Source: Buttiauxella sp965119215
GTDB taxonomy: Bacteria; Pseudomonadota; Gammaproteobacteria; Enterobacterales; Enterobacteriaceae
Reading direction: 5' to 3'
DNA length: 64,000 nucleotides
NCBI GenBank assembly: GCA_965119215.1
Contig: CBCPKK010000006.1
Span: 62,001 to 126,000, forward strand
A model generated the notes under the pieces. That model was not told where the DNA came from. It worked only from the letters and a program-made list of their open reading frames with translations, and did no database searches. This document shows positions 27,039 to 35,510 of this stretch, one piece after another; within the stretch, counting starts at the first letter, position 1, and each line of letters starts with the position of its first letter. A program made the translations under genes and the position numbers.

Positions 27039-27896
27039 TTAGTGCTTGTCGCCACCGCGCAGATAAATTACCCAGTACGTCAACCCAACCAGTAAACCGC
27101 CACCAATGATGTTCCCAATTGTTACAGGAATCAGGTTATCGGTGATGAAATTCAACACGGTCAGGTGAGAGAAATTGTCCGGAGACGACCCAACTGCGGT
27201 CCAGAATTCCGGGCTTGCGAAGTTGCGTACTACGATACCCATAGGGATCATGAACATGTTTGCGATACTGTGCTCAAAACCACTAGCAACAAACATGGCG
27301 ACCGGGAGAATCATAGCAAACATCTTGTCCATCAAACTGCGACCAGAGTAGCTCATCCAGACAGCCAGACAGACCATCAGGTTAGCCAAAATACCCAGGC
27401 ATACAGCTTCAATAAAGGTGTGATGCATTTTATGGTCTGCAGTTTGTAGCACATTCAGACCCCACGCACCGTTCGCTGTCATATACATACCTGACAACCA
27501 AATCAACACCACAAACATCAAAGCACCGCACAGGTTACCGATATAAACGTTAACCCAGTTCCTGGCTAGCTGACCCCAGGTGATACGTCCACTGGCTTTA
27601 GCGACAACAATTAACACCGTAGAGGTGAACAGGTCAGCACCGCAGACGACACACAGGATAAGGCCTAAGGAGAAGCAAGTACCGCCGATAAGCTTCGCAA
27701 TCCCAAATGGAATGGTTGAAGTGCCGGTGGTCGCAGTGATGTAAAAGACAAAGGCAATCGAGATGAACATCCCCGCCGTGATCGCTAAATAAAACGTGGT
27801 CAGCGGGTGTTTTGTTGCTTTATAGACGCCAGCATCTTCGGCGACTTTCGCCATGGCTGCTGGAAGCAATAGATCAAAAGGGTTGTCAGCTTTCAC
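27039..27896 (-). CDS. focA: FocA, formate channel
   Basis: 285 residues, as in E. coli. Pentameric inner-membrane channel of the FNT family that moves formate made by PflB out of the cell and, at low pH, back in. Six hydrophobic segments; the conserved formate-selective loop region includes the stretch SLGLILCVVCGADLF, and a His in HKMHHTFIEA. Start is GTG at 27896, as in E. coli, giving MKADNPFDLLLP. focA and pflB form the classical operon. Confidence 0.97.
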   Translation of the reverse strand: MKADNPFDLLLPAAMAKVAEDAGVYKATKHPLTTFYLAITAGMFISIAFVFYITATTGTSTIPFGIAKLIGGTCFSLGLILCVVCGADLFTSTVLIVVAKASGRITWGQLARNWVNVYIGNLCGALMFVVLIWLSGMYMTANGAWGLNVLQTADHKMHHTFIEAVCLGILANLMVCLAVWMSYSGRSLMDKMFAMILPVAMFVASGFEHSIANMFMIPMGIVVRNFASPEFWTAVGSSPDNFSHLTVLNFITDNLIPVTIGNIIGGGLLVGLTYWVIYLRGGDKH

Positions 27897-27956
27897 ACTA
27901 ACTCTCTCTTATTTAATTCGGCGACGAGATACTAACAAAGCATTATAGAGTAAAAT

Positions 27957-27970
27957 TTGATATGGATCAT
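27957..27970 (-). promoter_or_regulatory. FNR site in the focA-pfl promoter region
   Basis: TTGATATGGATCAT matches TTGAT-N4-ATCAA at 9 of 10 positions (either strand). It lies 61 bases before the focA start. FNR and ArcA control of focA-pfl is established in E. coli. Confidence 0.7.
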
Positions 27971-28226
27971 ATCTCGCCAAGCTTATAGGCCTGAAAAAAG
28001 CAGGTGTTTAGCTAGTTTTCAGTTCAAGTTGTTGATTTTTATGATAAAAATAAAGTTTAAATTTTATAATGTAATTTGATGTTTAGCCTTATCGCTCCTG
28101 TGACGGGTTAATTAGAATGGAGTATTTCAATAATTTGGCAACATTATTTGTAGCTTAAAATAATAATATTTCACCAATATTTAACTATTGAGTCACAAAT
28201 GAAATTATTACGCTGCCAATAAAAAC

Positions 28227-28250
28227 ACGGGGCAATAAAAATCGCCCCGT
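28227..28250 (-). terminator. ycaO terminator
   Basis: Stem ACGGGGC/GCCCCGT with a 10-base AT loop; on the minus strand followed by GTTTTTA. Confidence 0.75.
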
Positions 28251-28302
28251 AATATAGCGTAAACATTATGGTTTACGCACCTGTGAGTTGAGTTTTGTTA
28301 CT

Positions 28303-30060
28303 TTATTTCCAAAAAGCTGCTTTGGCGCGCTGCAGTTTTTCGTAAGCCGCCAACAGCGCCTGGTGGGCTGGGAAGGCTTTCAGGTCGTCGTCGACAGCTT
28401 GCAAGCCATAGAACGGTGCTTCACCGCTCAGCGCTGCACTTGCCGCTTCTACTGTTTCTGCACCATACATACGAACGAAGGCATTAAGATACTGCAACGG
28501 CTGGCGTTCTTCTTCCATCGCCAGCAACAGCAACGTTTGCAGGCAACGGTAGTAGTTAGCGCGTTCAGCACTGAAGATAGACGCGTTAAATTCCATCGTC
28601 CATTCAGTCCAAATCAGGGCCTGCTCAGTGTCGCCGCCGGCCAATGCCAGCATGGCTTTCAATTCACCAATGCGCAGCGTGTACCAACCGTTGTCTTTAC
28701 CTGTTGCCAGACCTAGCAGTTCGCGTACGCGGGTGAAATCATCATGGCCTTCTTCATCTAATTGAGAAATCAGATCCAGATAATCCTGTTTTTCCCACTC
28801 GCTGTCAGGCAGGGAAAGAATCGTGTCGCGCAGGTGGTGGCCCATACTGTTATTGGCTAACAGCAAGTCTTCGGCAGGGTAAATATCCGACATGCCCGGA
28901 ACGATGATACGGCAAGCATAAACGTCCAGATGTTGATAATCCGCGATGTAGACTTCTTGATCTTCTGCGTCAAAGATTGCCATTAATGTGGCGAACTCTT
29001 CTTCCGTAGTTCCAGAGAAATTCCAGTCAACAAATGGATAGTCAGCATCTTGCTTGAACATATCCCAGGAGATCAGACCGCTGGAATCGATAAAGTGAGT
29101 TTCGAGATTTGCATGCTCGGCAACTTCTTCGTCGTCAAACGTTGGTGGAGTGAACACATCCAGGTCTTTCAGGCCACGGCCCTGAAGCAGTTCTGTCACG
29201 GTACGTTCCAGCGCAACACCAAAATCAGGGTGAGCACCGAACGACGCAAAACAGGTGCCATTGGCTGGGTTGAACAAAACCACGCAGATAACCGGGTATT
29301 TGCCGCCTAATGAACCGTCGTAAGCGAAGATTGGGAAACCTTCCGCTTCCAGGGTTGCAATTGACTCAACTACGCCCGGATAGCGAGCCAGCACTTCTTG
29401 CGGGATTTCTGGCAGGCTGATGCTTTCGGCAATAATACGGTTCTTAATATGGCGTTCGAAAACTTCTGAAAGCGCCTGTACACGGGCTTCGTTTGCGGTG
29501 TTCCCTGCAGACATCCCGTTTGAAACATACAGGTTACCGATGATGTTCATCGGAATATAAACGGTTTCTTGATCGGACTGACGAGTAAATGGCAGAGCGC
29601 AAATACCGCGTTCTTCATTACCGGATTGCAGGTCGATAAGCATGCCTGCAGTCACTTCGTTTTCAGGATCGTAAAACGCGCGCAGACGATCGTCGAGAAT
29701 GCCTTCCGGCAGTTGCTCATCTTCTGGAATTGGGAACCACTTCTCGTTCGGATAATGCACAAACGGGCCATTGGCGATGGTTTTGCCCAACCAGAAATCA
29801 GCAAAGAAATAGTTAGTCGACAGACGTTCGAAATATTCGCCCAGCGCAGAAGCTAACGCCGCTTTTTTAGTCGCGCCTTTACCATTGGTAAAGCACAGCG
29901 CGCTGTCTTTATCACGGATATGTACTGACCAGACGTTAGGAACTGGGTTTAACCAGGAGGCTTCTTCAATATTAAAGCCAAGATCAGTGAGCTTGGTCTG
30001 GAAGCGAGCGATGGAATCTTCCAGAGCGGCATCTTTGCCAGGAATAAAGGTTTGAGTCAT
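28303..30060 (-). CDS. ycaO: YcaO, YcaO-domain ATPase linked to ribosomal protein S12 methylthiolation
   Basis: 585 residues (E. coli 586). Founder of the YcaO family of ATP-dependent backbone-modifying enzymes. In E. coli it supports RimO-dependent beta-methylthiolation of S12. The ATP/Mg-binding glutamate-rich stretches of the family appear in the first 400 residues (ALGEYFERLS, ALSEVFERHIKNRI, TELLQGRGL), followed by a C-terminal helical repeat domain. The ending KAAFWK is not the proline-rich tail of azoline-forming YcaO enzymes, and no precursor peptide or dehydrogenase gene is nearby, so this is the housekeeping type. Confidence 0.95.
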   Translation of the reverse strand: MTQTFIPGKDAALEDSIARFQTKLTDLGFNIEEASWLNPVPNVWSVHIRDKDSALCFTNGKGATKKAALASALGEYFERLSTNYFFADFWLGKTIANGPFVHYPNEKWFPIPEDEQLPEGILDDRLRAFYDPENEVTAGMLIDLQSGNEERGICALPFTRQSDQETVYIPMNIIGNLYVSNGMSAGNTANEARVQALSEVFERHIKNRIIAESISLPEIPQEVLARYPGVVESIATLEAEGFPIFAYDGSLGGKYPVICVVLFNPANGTCFASFGAHPDFGVALERTVTELLQGRGLKDLDVFTPPTFDDEEVAEHANLETHFIDSSGLISWDMFKQDADYPFVDWNFSGTTEEEFATLMAIFDAEDQEVYIADYQHLDVYACRIIVPGMSDIYPAEDLLLANNSMGHHLRDTILSLPDSEWEKQDYLDLISQLDEEGHDDFTRVRELLGLATGKDNGWYTLRIGELKAMLALAGGDTEQALIWTEWTMEFNASIFSAERANYYRCLQTLLLLAMEEERQPLQYLNAFVRMYGAETVEAASAALSGEAPFYGLQAVDDDLKAFPAHQALLAAYEKLQRAKAAFWK

Positions 30061-30198
30061 GAGGTTTCACTTTTGTCGTACGCAAAGCGCGCAATGATAC
30101 GGGTTTTAGCAGACTGACGCCATCGTCAGCAGCAAGCAGGCGGCCTTAGCATAACAGGCTATGCTTACTGTCAGTAACTCACTGTAATGGCGGTAAAA

Positions 30199-30891
30199 AT
30201 GAAAAGCTTTGATCTCCAGAGAATGGCATTAAACGACGTCCCGCTAGATTTTCTCTGGGAAGTGGCTTTCCGCAGTCTTTATACCTTTATATTGGTGTTC
30301 CTTTTTTTAAAGATAACCGGGCGGCGCGGCGTACGGCAGATGTCGCTATTTGAAGTGTTGATAATCCTGACTCTCGGGTCGGCGGCAGGGGATGTGGCGT
30401 TTTACCATGATGTCCCAATGTTGCCGGTTTTGATTGTTTTCGTCACGCTGGGGCTGCTTTATCGCCTGGTGATGTGGCTGATGAGTCACAGTGAAAAACT
30501 TGAAAACCTGTTTGAAGGAAAACCGTCGGTCATCATAGAAGAAGGGGAGTTTTCCTGGGAAAAGATGAAGGCGCAGAACATGACTGAGTTTGAGTTTTTT
30601 ATGGAGCTGCGTTTGCTGGGGGTTGAACATCTCGGGCAAGTACGCCTGGCGATACTGGAAACCAACGGACAAATCAGCGTCTATTTCTTCCCTGATAAAC
30701 TCGTCAAACCAGGGTTACCTATTTTGCCCGAAGCATGTTGCGAGCGATTTATTAAAGTGCCGGAAGATGCTGACTATGCCTGCATACGTTGTAGTGAGGT
30801 GGTGACGTTTAATGTTGATGATGAATCGCCTTGCCCGCGTTGCGCTAACAAGTACTGGGTCAAAGCTAGTGCAGCCACCCGAGTGACCTGA
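30199..30891 (+). CDS. ycaP: YcaP, DUF421 membrane protein with zinc ribbon
   Basis: 230 residues from this start, the same as E. coli YcaP. Three hydrophobic segments in the first 100 residues, including the family stretch RGVRQMSLFEVLIILTLGSA, then a soluble DUF421 domain and a C-terminal zinc ribbon (CIRCSE...CPRCAN). The start at 30199 is preferred over 30187 because GGCGGT stands 5 bases ahead of it and the length fits. Function unknown; DUF421 proteins occur in envelope and spore contexts. It diverges from ycaO. Confidence 0.9.
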   Translation: MKSFDLQRMALNDVPLDFLWEVAFRSLYTFILVFLFLKITGRRGVRQMSLFEVLIILTLGSAAGDVAFYHDVPMLPVLIVFVTLGLLYRLVMWLMSHSEKLENLFEGKPSVIIEEGEFSWEKMKAQNMTEFEFFMELRLLGVEHLGQVRLAILETNGQISVYFFPDKLVKPGLPILPEACCERFIKVPEDADYACIRCSEVVTFNVDDESPCPRCANKYWVKASAATRVT

Positions 30892-31051
30892 AGGGCGTTT
30901 ATCGGGTGTTTATTTCAGCGACCAGTTGATTCTGTTGTGTGATTTTGCGCACATTCCCCCAGCATGCCTGATTAACCGTTGCAGCCTCAGCATCTGAATG
31001 ATAAAACCGATATCGTGATAAAACTTATTGCTCTAAGCGTGGTGAGGGGAA

Positions 31052-32137
31052 ATGACTCAGGTATACAATTTTAGTTCCGGCCCGGCGATGCTACCGGCTG
31101 AAGTGCTTCGTCGTGCGCAAAGTGAACTCTGCGACTGGCAAGGCTTAGGCACCTCCGTAATGGAGATAAGCCACCGTGGTAAAGAATTTATTCAGGTAGC
31201 GGAAGAAGCTGAAAAAGACTTTCGTGATCTGCTGCAAATCCCCTCGAATTACAAAGTTTTGTTCTGTCATGGTGGCGGGCGCGGTCAATTCGCTGGCGTC
31301 CCATTAAATCTGCTGGGTGACAAAACGACAGCTGATTACGTTGATGGCGGCTACTGGGCAAGCAGTGCAGTAAAAGAAGCGCACAAATACTGCTCCCCAA
31401 ATGTTATTGATGCCAAAGTAACCATCGACGGCCTGCGAGCCATCAAGCCGATGAGCGAATGGCAGGTTTCTGAAAACAGTGCCTACCTGCATTATTGCCC
31501 GAATGAAACCATTGACGGCATCGCCATCCATGAAACGCCTGATTTCGGCGATAAAATCGTTGTCGCTGATTACTCATCCTCTATTTTGTCGCACCCGATG
31601 GATGTTAGCCGCTTTGGCGTGATCTACGCAGGCGCGCAGAAAAACATCGGCCCGGCCGGTTTGACAATAGTGGTAGTGCGTGAAGATTTGCTCGGTAAAG
31701 CGCATAAAGCCTGCCCGTCAATTCTTGACTACACCGTGCTTAACGACAACGACTCCATGTTCAATACCCCGCCGACATTCGCCTGGTATCTTTCCGGCCT
31801 GGTCTTTAAATGGCTGAAAGAACAAGGTGGCGTGGAAGTCATGGATAAAATTAACAGGGCGAAAGCTGAGCTGTTATACGGTGTTATCGATAAAAGTGAC
31901 TTCTATCGTAACGATGTCGCCTCGGCTAACCGTTCCCGCATGAACGTGCCATTCCAGTTGGCTGATAGCGCGCTGGATAAAGTCTTCCTCGAAGAGTCGT
32001 TTGCCGCCGGTCTGCATGCCTTGAAAGGCCACCGCGTAGTGGGTGGAATGCGCGCATCTATCTATAATGCGATGCCGCTTGAAGGCGTAAAAACCTTAAC
32101 CGACTTTATGGTCGACTTCGAACGTCGCCACGGTTAA
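31052..32137 (+). CDS. serC: Phosphoserine/phosphohydroxythreonine aminotransferase
   Basis: 361 residues (E. coli 362). PLP enzyme for serine and pyridoxine biosynthesis; converts 3-phosphohydroxypyruvate with glutamate to phosphoserine. PLP lysine in YAGAQKNIGPAG; N-terminal FSSGPAMLPAEVL is the family start. It precedes aroA by 75 bases in the known serC-aroA operon, with a hairpin between. Confidence 0.98.
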   Translation: MTQVYNFSSGPAMLPAEVLRRAQSELCDWQGLGTSVMEISHRGKEFIQVAEEAEKDFRDLLQIPSNYKVLFCHGGGRGQFAGVPLNLLGDKTTADYVDGGYWASSAVKEAHKYCSPNVIDAKVTIDGLRAIKPMSEWQVSENSAYLHYCPNETIDGIAIHETPDFGDKIVVADYSSSILSHPMDVSRFGVIYAGAQKNIGPAGLTIVVVREDLLGKAHKACPSILDYTVLNDNDSMFNTPPTFAWYLSGLVFKWLKEQGGVEVMDKINRAKAELLYGVIDKSDFYRNDVASANRSRMNVPFQLADSALDKVFLEESFAAGLHALKGHRVVGGMRASIYNAMPLEGVKTLTDFMVDFERRHG

Positions 32138-32157
32138 TTGTTGCTCGTTGTTATTCT

Positions 32158-32184
32158 CCCCGCGGCATAGTTCGCGGGGTTTTT
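32158..32184 (+). terminator. Internal terminator between serC and aroA
   Basis: Stem CCCCGCG/CGCGGGG with an 8-base loop and five T. It would cut part of the transcripts before aroA, allowing less aroA than serC mRNA. Confidence 0.8.
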
Positions 32185-32212
32185 ATTCTGTTTGAGTTGA
32201 GAGTATTTCCCC

Positions 32213-33499
32213 ATGCTGGAATCCCTGACGTTACAACCCATCGCACTGGTCGACGGCACGATTAATCTTCCTGGTTCAAAAAGTGTTTCTAACCGCGCTC
32301 TGTTGCTTGCTGCGTTGGCTTCAGGCACCACTGAACTGACTAATTTGCTGGATAGCGACGATGTGCGTCATATGCTTAACGCACTCAAAGCATTAGGGGT
32401 TAGCTATACGCTCTCCGCCGATCGTACGCGTTGCGAAGTCACAGGCATGGGCGGCTCGCTGCAAGCGGCAGGCGAACTGGAACTGTTTTTAGGTAACGCA
32501 GGAACGGCAATGCGCCCACTGGCGGCGGCATTGTGCCTGGGAAGCAATAACATTGTGCTGACCGGCGAGCCACGCATGAAAGAACGCCCAATCGGCCATC
32601 TGGTTGATGCTTTACGTCAGGGCGGCGCTCAGATTGATTACCTGGAGCAGGAAAATTATCCACCACTGCGTTTACGTGGCGGTTTTAGCGGCGGCCAGGT
32701 TTCTGTTGATGGCAGTGTTTCCAGCCAATTCCTGACGGCACTTTTAATGACAGCTCCGTTAGCTGCAAATGACACCGAAATCACCATTAAAGGTGAGCTG
32801 GTATCGAAACCGTATATCGACATCACATTACACCTGATGAAAACCTTTGGTGTGGAAGTGGAAAACTGCGATTACCGCAGTTTTGTTATCCGTGGCGGCC
32901 AGCAATATACGTCACCGGGTGCTTATCTGGTCGAAGGTGATGCGTCTTCAGCATCTTATTTCCTGGCGGCTGGCGCAATCAAAGGCGGCACGGTAAAAGT
33001 GACCGGTATTGGGCGCAACAGCGTGCAAGGTGATATTCGTTTTGCTGATGTGCTGGAAAAAATGGGTGCAAAAATCACCTGGGGTGATGATTTCATCTCA
33101 TGCCAGCGCGGTGAACTGAACGCCATTGATATGGACATGAATCATATCCCCGATGCGGCGATGACTATCGCTACTGCGGCTTTGTTTGCTAAAGGCACAA
33201 CCACGCTGCGTAACATTTACAACTGGCGTGTGAAGGAAACTGACCGTCTGAGCGCAATGGCTACGGAATTGCGTAAAGTGGGTGCGGTTGTGGAAGAGGG
33301 TGAAGATTACATCACCGTAACGCCACCTGCTGAGTTACAAGTCGCTGAAATTGGCACCTATAACGATCACCGTATGGCGATGTGTTTCTCGCTGGTGGCG
33401 TTGTCAGACACTCCGGTCACTATCCTTGACCCGAAATGCACTGCAAAAACTTTCCCTGACTATTTCGAACAGTTGGCACGTATTAGTACCCTCGCTTAA
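32213..33499 (+). CDS. aroA: EPSP synthase (3-phosphoshikimate 1-carboxyvinyltransferase)
   Basis: 428 residues (E. coli 427; one extra Leu after the initiator). Sixth step of the shikimate pathway, joining shikimate 3-phosphate and phosphoenolpyruvate. N-terminal LPGSKSVSNRALLLAAL and the LFLGNAGTAMRPLAAAL phosphoenolpyruvate site are intact, with the glycine and proline of wild-type class I, glyphosate-sensitive enzymes; further motifs are RMKERPIGHLVDAL and YNDHRMAMC. Second gene of serC-aroA. Confidence 0.98.
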   Translation: MLESLTLQPIALVDGTINLPGSKSVSNRALLLAALASGTTELTNLLDSDDVRHMLNALKALGVSYTLSADRTRCEVTGMGGSLQAAGELELFLGNAGTAMRPLAAALCLGSNNIVLTGEPRMKERPIGHLVDALRQGGAQIDYLEQENYPPLRLRGGFSGGQVSVDGSVSSQFLTALLMTAPLAANDTEITIKGELVSKPYIDITLHLMKTFGVEVENCDYRSFVIRGGQQYTSPGAYLVEGDASSASYFLAAGAIKGGTVKVTGIGRNSVQGDIRFADVLEKMGAKITWGDDFISCQRGELNAIDMDMNHIPDAAMTIATAALFAKGTTTLRNIYNWRVKETDRLSAMATELRKVGAVVEEGEDYITVTPPAELQVAEIGTYNDHRMAMCFSLVALSDTPVTILDPKCTAKTFPDYFEQLARISTLA

Positions 33500-33689
33500 T
33501 CCGCGAAAATTTGCTCCGGTGGCGCTGTGCGCCGGAGCGATTTCCTGTAATAAATCCTTCCCAGATGCAACTCCGTTTCCGTACCTCTGCTGTTATTGCA
33601 CCCGCTTGCGTCACTGTTAATCTCTCTTCCGATTTAGCTAACAAATTAATGATTTTTTTTAATTTATGATTCATCAACGGAAGATAATT

Positions 33690-34448
33690 ATGAAGACTTT
33701 CAAAACGGCAGTGCTGGTAACATTAATTGCGGGATCGCTGGTGGGTTGCCAGGGGATAAATGGCGATAAAATAGCGTCGTCTGGTATGTCGGCTTATAAA
33801 GCGGCAACCCTTACCGATGCGGATGTTAAAGCGGTTGCCAACCAGTCTTGCAAAGAGATGGACAACCAAAATGAAATCGCGGGTAAATCCAGCAAGTACA
33901 CCAAACGTCTGAACAAAATCGCCAAAGCGTTGGGTAGCCAAATTAACGGCACCCCGGTGAATTATAAAGTCTATATGACCCGCGATATTAACGCCTGGGC
34001 AATGGCGAATGGCTGCGTCCGTGTGTACAGCGGTTTGATGGATATGATGAGCGACAATGAAGTCGAAGGTGTTCTGGGGCACGAAATGGGCCACGTTGCG
34101 CTGGGGCATTCTCGCGAAAAATTACAAACAGCTTATGCAACAATAGCTGCGCGTGATGCTGTTTCTGCAACCAGCGGTGTCGCTTCTCAGCTCTCTCAAT
34201 CTCAGCTTGGCGATTTGGCTGAGGGAGTTATTAATGCAACGTTCTCTCGCAGTGAAGAATCAGAAGCTGATGATTTCTCTTACGATCTGCTGAAAAAACG
34301 TAAGATCAACACCCAGGGTTTGGCGAGCAGTTTTGACAAGCTGGCTACGCTTGACGGCGGTACATCGAAGTCTATGTTTGACTCGCATCCGCCTTCAGCT
34401 GAGCGCGCACAACATATTCGTGACCGTATCGCAGCAGACAAAAAGTAA
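33690..34448 (+). CDS. ycaL: YcaL, outer-membrane M48 metalloprotease lipoprotein
   Basis: 252 residues from this start. Lipoprotein signal with lipobox LVGC (Cys20); the next residues are QG, not Asp, so the outer membrane is expected. Zinc site HEMGH (131-135) with the third ligand in SRSEESEADDF. In E. coli YcaL removes stalled substrates from the BAM complex. The in-frame ATG at 33666 would add eight residues before the signal; ATG 33690 with ACGGAAG ahead is preferred. It lies between aroA and cmk as in E. coli. Confidence 0.93.
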   Translation: MKTFKTAVLVTLIAGSLVGCQGINGDKIASSGMSAYKAATLTDADVKAVANQSCKEMDNQNEIAGKSSKYTKRLNKIAKALGSQINGTPVNYKVYMTRDINAWAMANGCVRVYSGLMDMMSDNEVEGVLGHEMGHVALGHSREKLQTAYATIAARDAVSATSGVASQLSQSQLGDLAEGVINATFSRSEESEADDFSYDLLKKRKINTQGLASSFDKLATLDGGTSKSMFDSHPPSAERAQHIRDRIAADKK

Positions 34449-34628
34449 CGTTGTCTCCCACTCTGCGGACTGGCTTTCTGCCAGTTCGCCCCTAAGTTGC
34501 GCAATTCTTCTACACTCAACCTCATTCACGACGATAATTGGCAGGAAAGATAACGGTCAGGATTCTGGCGGCGTATAATATGCGGCGTTGATATTTTAGG
34601 TCCGCAATTCCAGCGAGAGGAGAGTACG

Positions 34629-35315
34629 ATGACGGCACCCGCCCCGGTAATAACGATTGATGGCCCAAGCGGCGCAGGTAAAGGCACGCTGTGTAAAGCC
34701 ATGGCGGAAGCGTTGCAATGGCATCTGCTTGATTCTGGAGCAATTTATCGAGTTTTGGCATTGGCGGCCTTGCATCACCAGGTTGATGTCACCTCTGAAG
34801 ACGCGCTGGTTCCTTTGGCTGCCCACCTTGATGTGCGCTTTGTTGCTAACAATGGCAACCTGGAAGTTATCCTCGAAGGGGAAGACGTTAGCGCTGAAAT
34901 CCGCACTCAGGAAGTGGCTAATGCAGCCTCCCAAGTCGCTGCTTTCCCTCGTGTGCGCGAAGCATTATTACGCCGCCAACGCGCGTTCAGAGATGCGCCG
35001 GGATTGATAGCTGATGGGCGTGATATGGGGACTGTTGTTTTCCCAGACGCACCGGTAAAAATATTCCTCGATGCTTCTTCGGAAGAGCGCGCCCACAGGC
35101 GTATGCTACAGTTGCAGGAGAAGGGCTTTAGTGTTAACTTTGAGCGCCTTTTGGCAGAAATAAAAGAACGTGATGACAGAGACCGTAACCGTGCAGTAGC
35201 ACCGTTAGTGCCAGCCGCAGATGCACTGGTGCTGGATTCAACCAGCATGTCCATTGACGAAGTCATCAAACAAGCGCTGACTTATGCGCAGAAAATTTTA
35301 ACACCAGCACAATAG
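34629..35315 (+). CDS. cmk: Cytidylate kinase
   Basis: 228 residues (E. coli 227). Phosphorylates CMP and dCMP. Walker A GPSGAGKGT (14-22), the NMP-binding RDMGTVVFPDA stretch and the LID region with RRMLQLQEKGF are present. In E. coli, promoters for rpsA lie inside and after cmk; the long spacer to rpsA here agrees. Confidence 0.97.
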   Translation: MTAPAPVITIDGPSGAGKGTLCKAMAEALQWHLLDSGAIYRVLALAALHHQVDVTSEDALVPLAAHLDVRFVANNGNLEVILEGEDVSAEIRTQEVANAASQVAAFPRVREALLRRQRAFRDAPGLIADGRDMGTVVFPDAPVKIFLDASSEERAHRRMLQLQEKGFSVNFERLLAEIKERDDRDRNRAVAPLVPAADALVLDSTSMSIDEVIKQALTYAQKILTPAQ

Positions 35316-35510
35316 TTAATATTGTGCTGGTGTGTGTTTTGTCATATTTGTCATGATATTGCCATAGTGGTATTCTGACATATCGGGTAGTTCCTTACCC
35401 CTGTAACCTAAACCCTGTCGGCATGGAGCCAATGGCGGGGTATGTGAAACAACCCCATTCGGCGGGATGCTAAATGGACGTTAAACAAAAGAACCTTGAA
35501 GATTAACAAC
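35316..35510 (+). promoter_or_regulatory. rpsA leader, S1 autoregulatory region
   Basis: 195 bases between cmk and rpsA, able to form GC-rich hairpins (for example around 35440-35466, GGGGT/ACCCC). The rpsA start has only a weak GAAG ribosome site 11 bases ahead, as in E. coli, where the folded leader lets the mRNA load ribosomes without a strong Shine-Dalgarno and gives S1 feedback. A 16-codon open frame lies inside it (35423-35473). Confidence 0.65.

Larger units (their letters stand above)
27897..28302 (-). promoter_or_regulatory. focA-pfl promoter region and ycaO end
   Basis: 406 bases with no gene. The part from about 28010 to 28200 is very AT-rich with T and A tracts, as in the multi-promoter focA-pfl control region of E. 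coli (FNR, ArcA, IHF). At its left is the FNR site; at its right the ycaO terminator and a further dyad, GCGTAAAC/GTTTACGC (28257-28278). Confidence 0.6.

Noticed and set aside
28303..30060. ycaO as part of an azole-peptide (RiPP) cluster
   Set aside because: No precursor peptide, dehydrogenase or transporter gene nearby; neighbours are focA and ycaP as in E. coli, and the C-terminus is not proline-rich.
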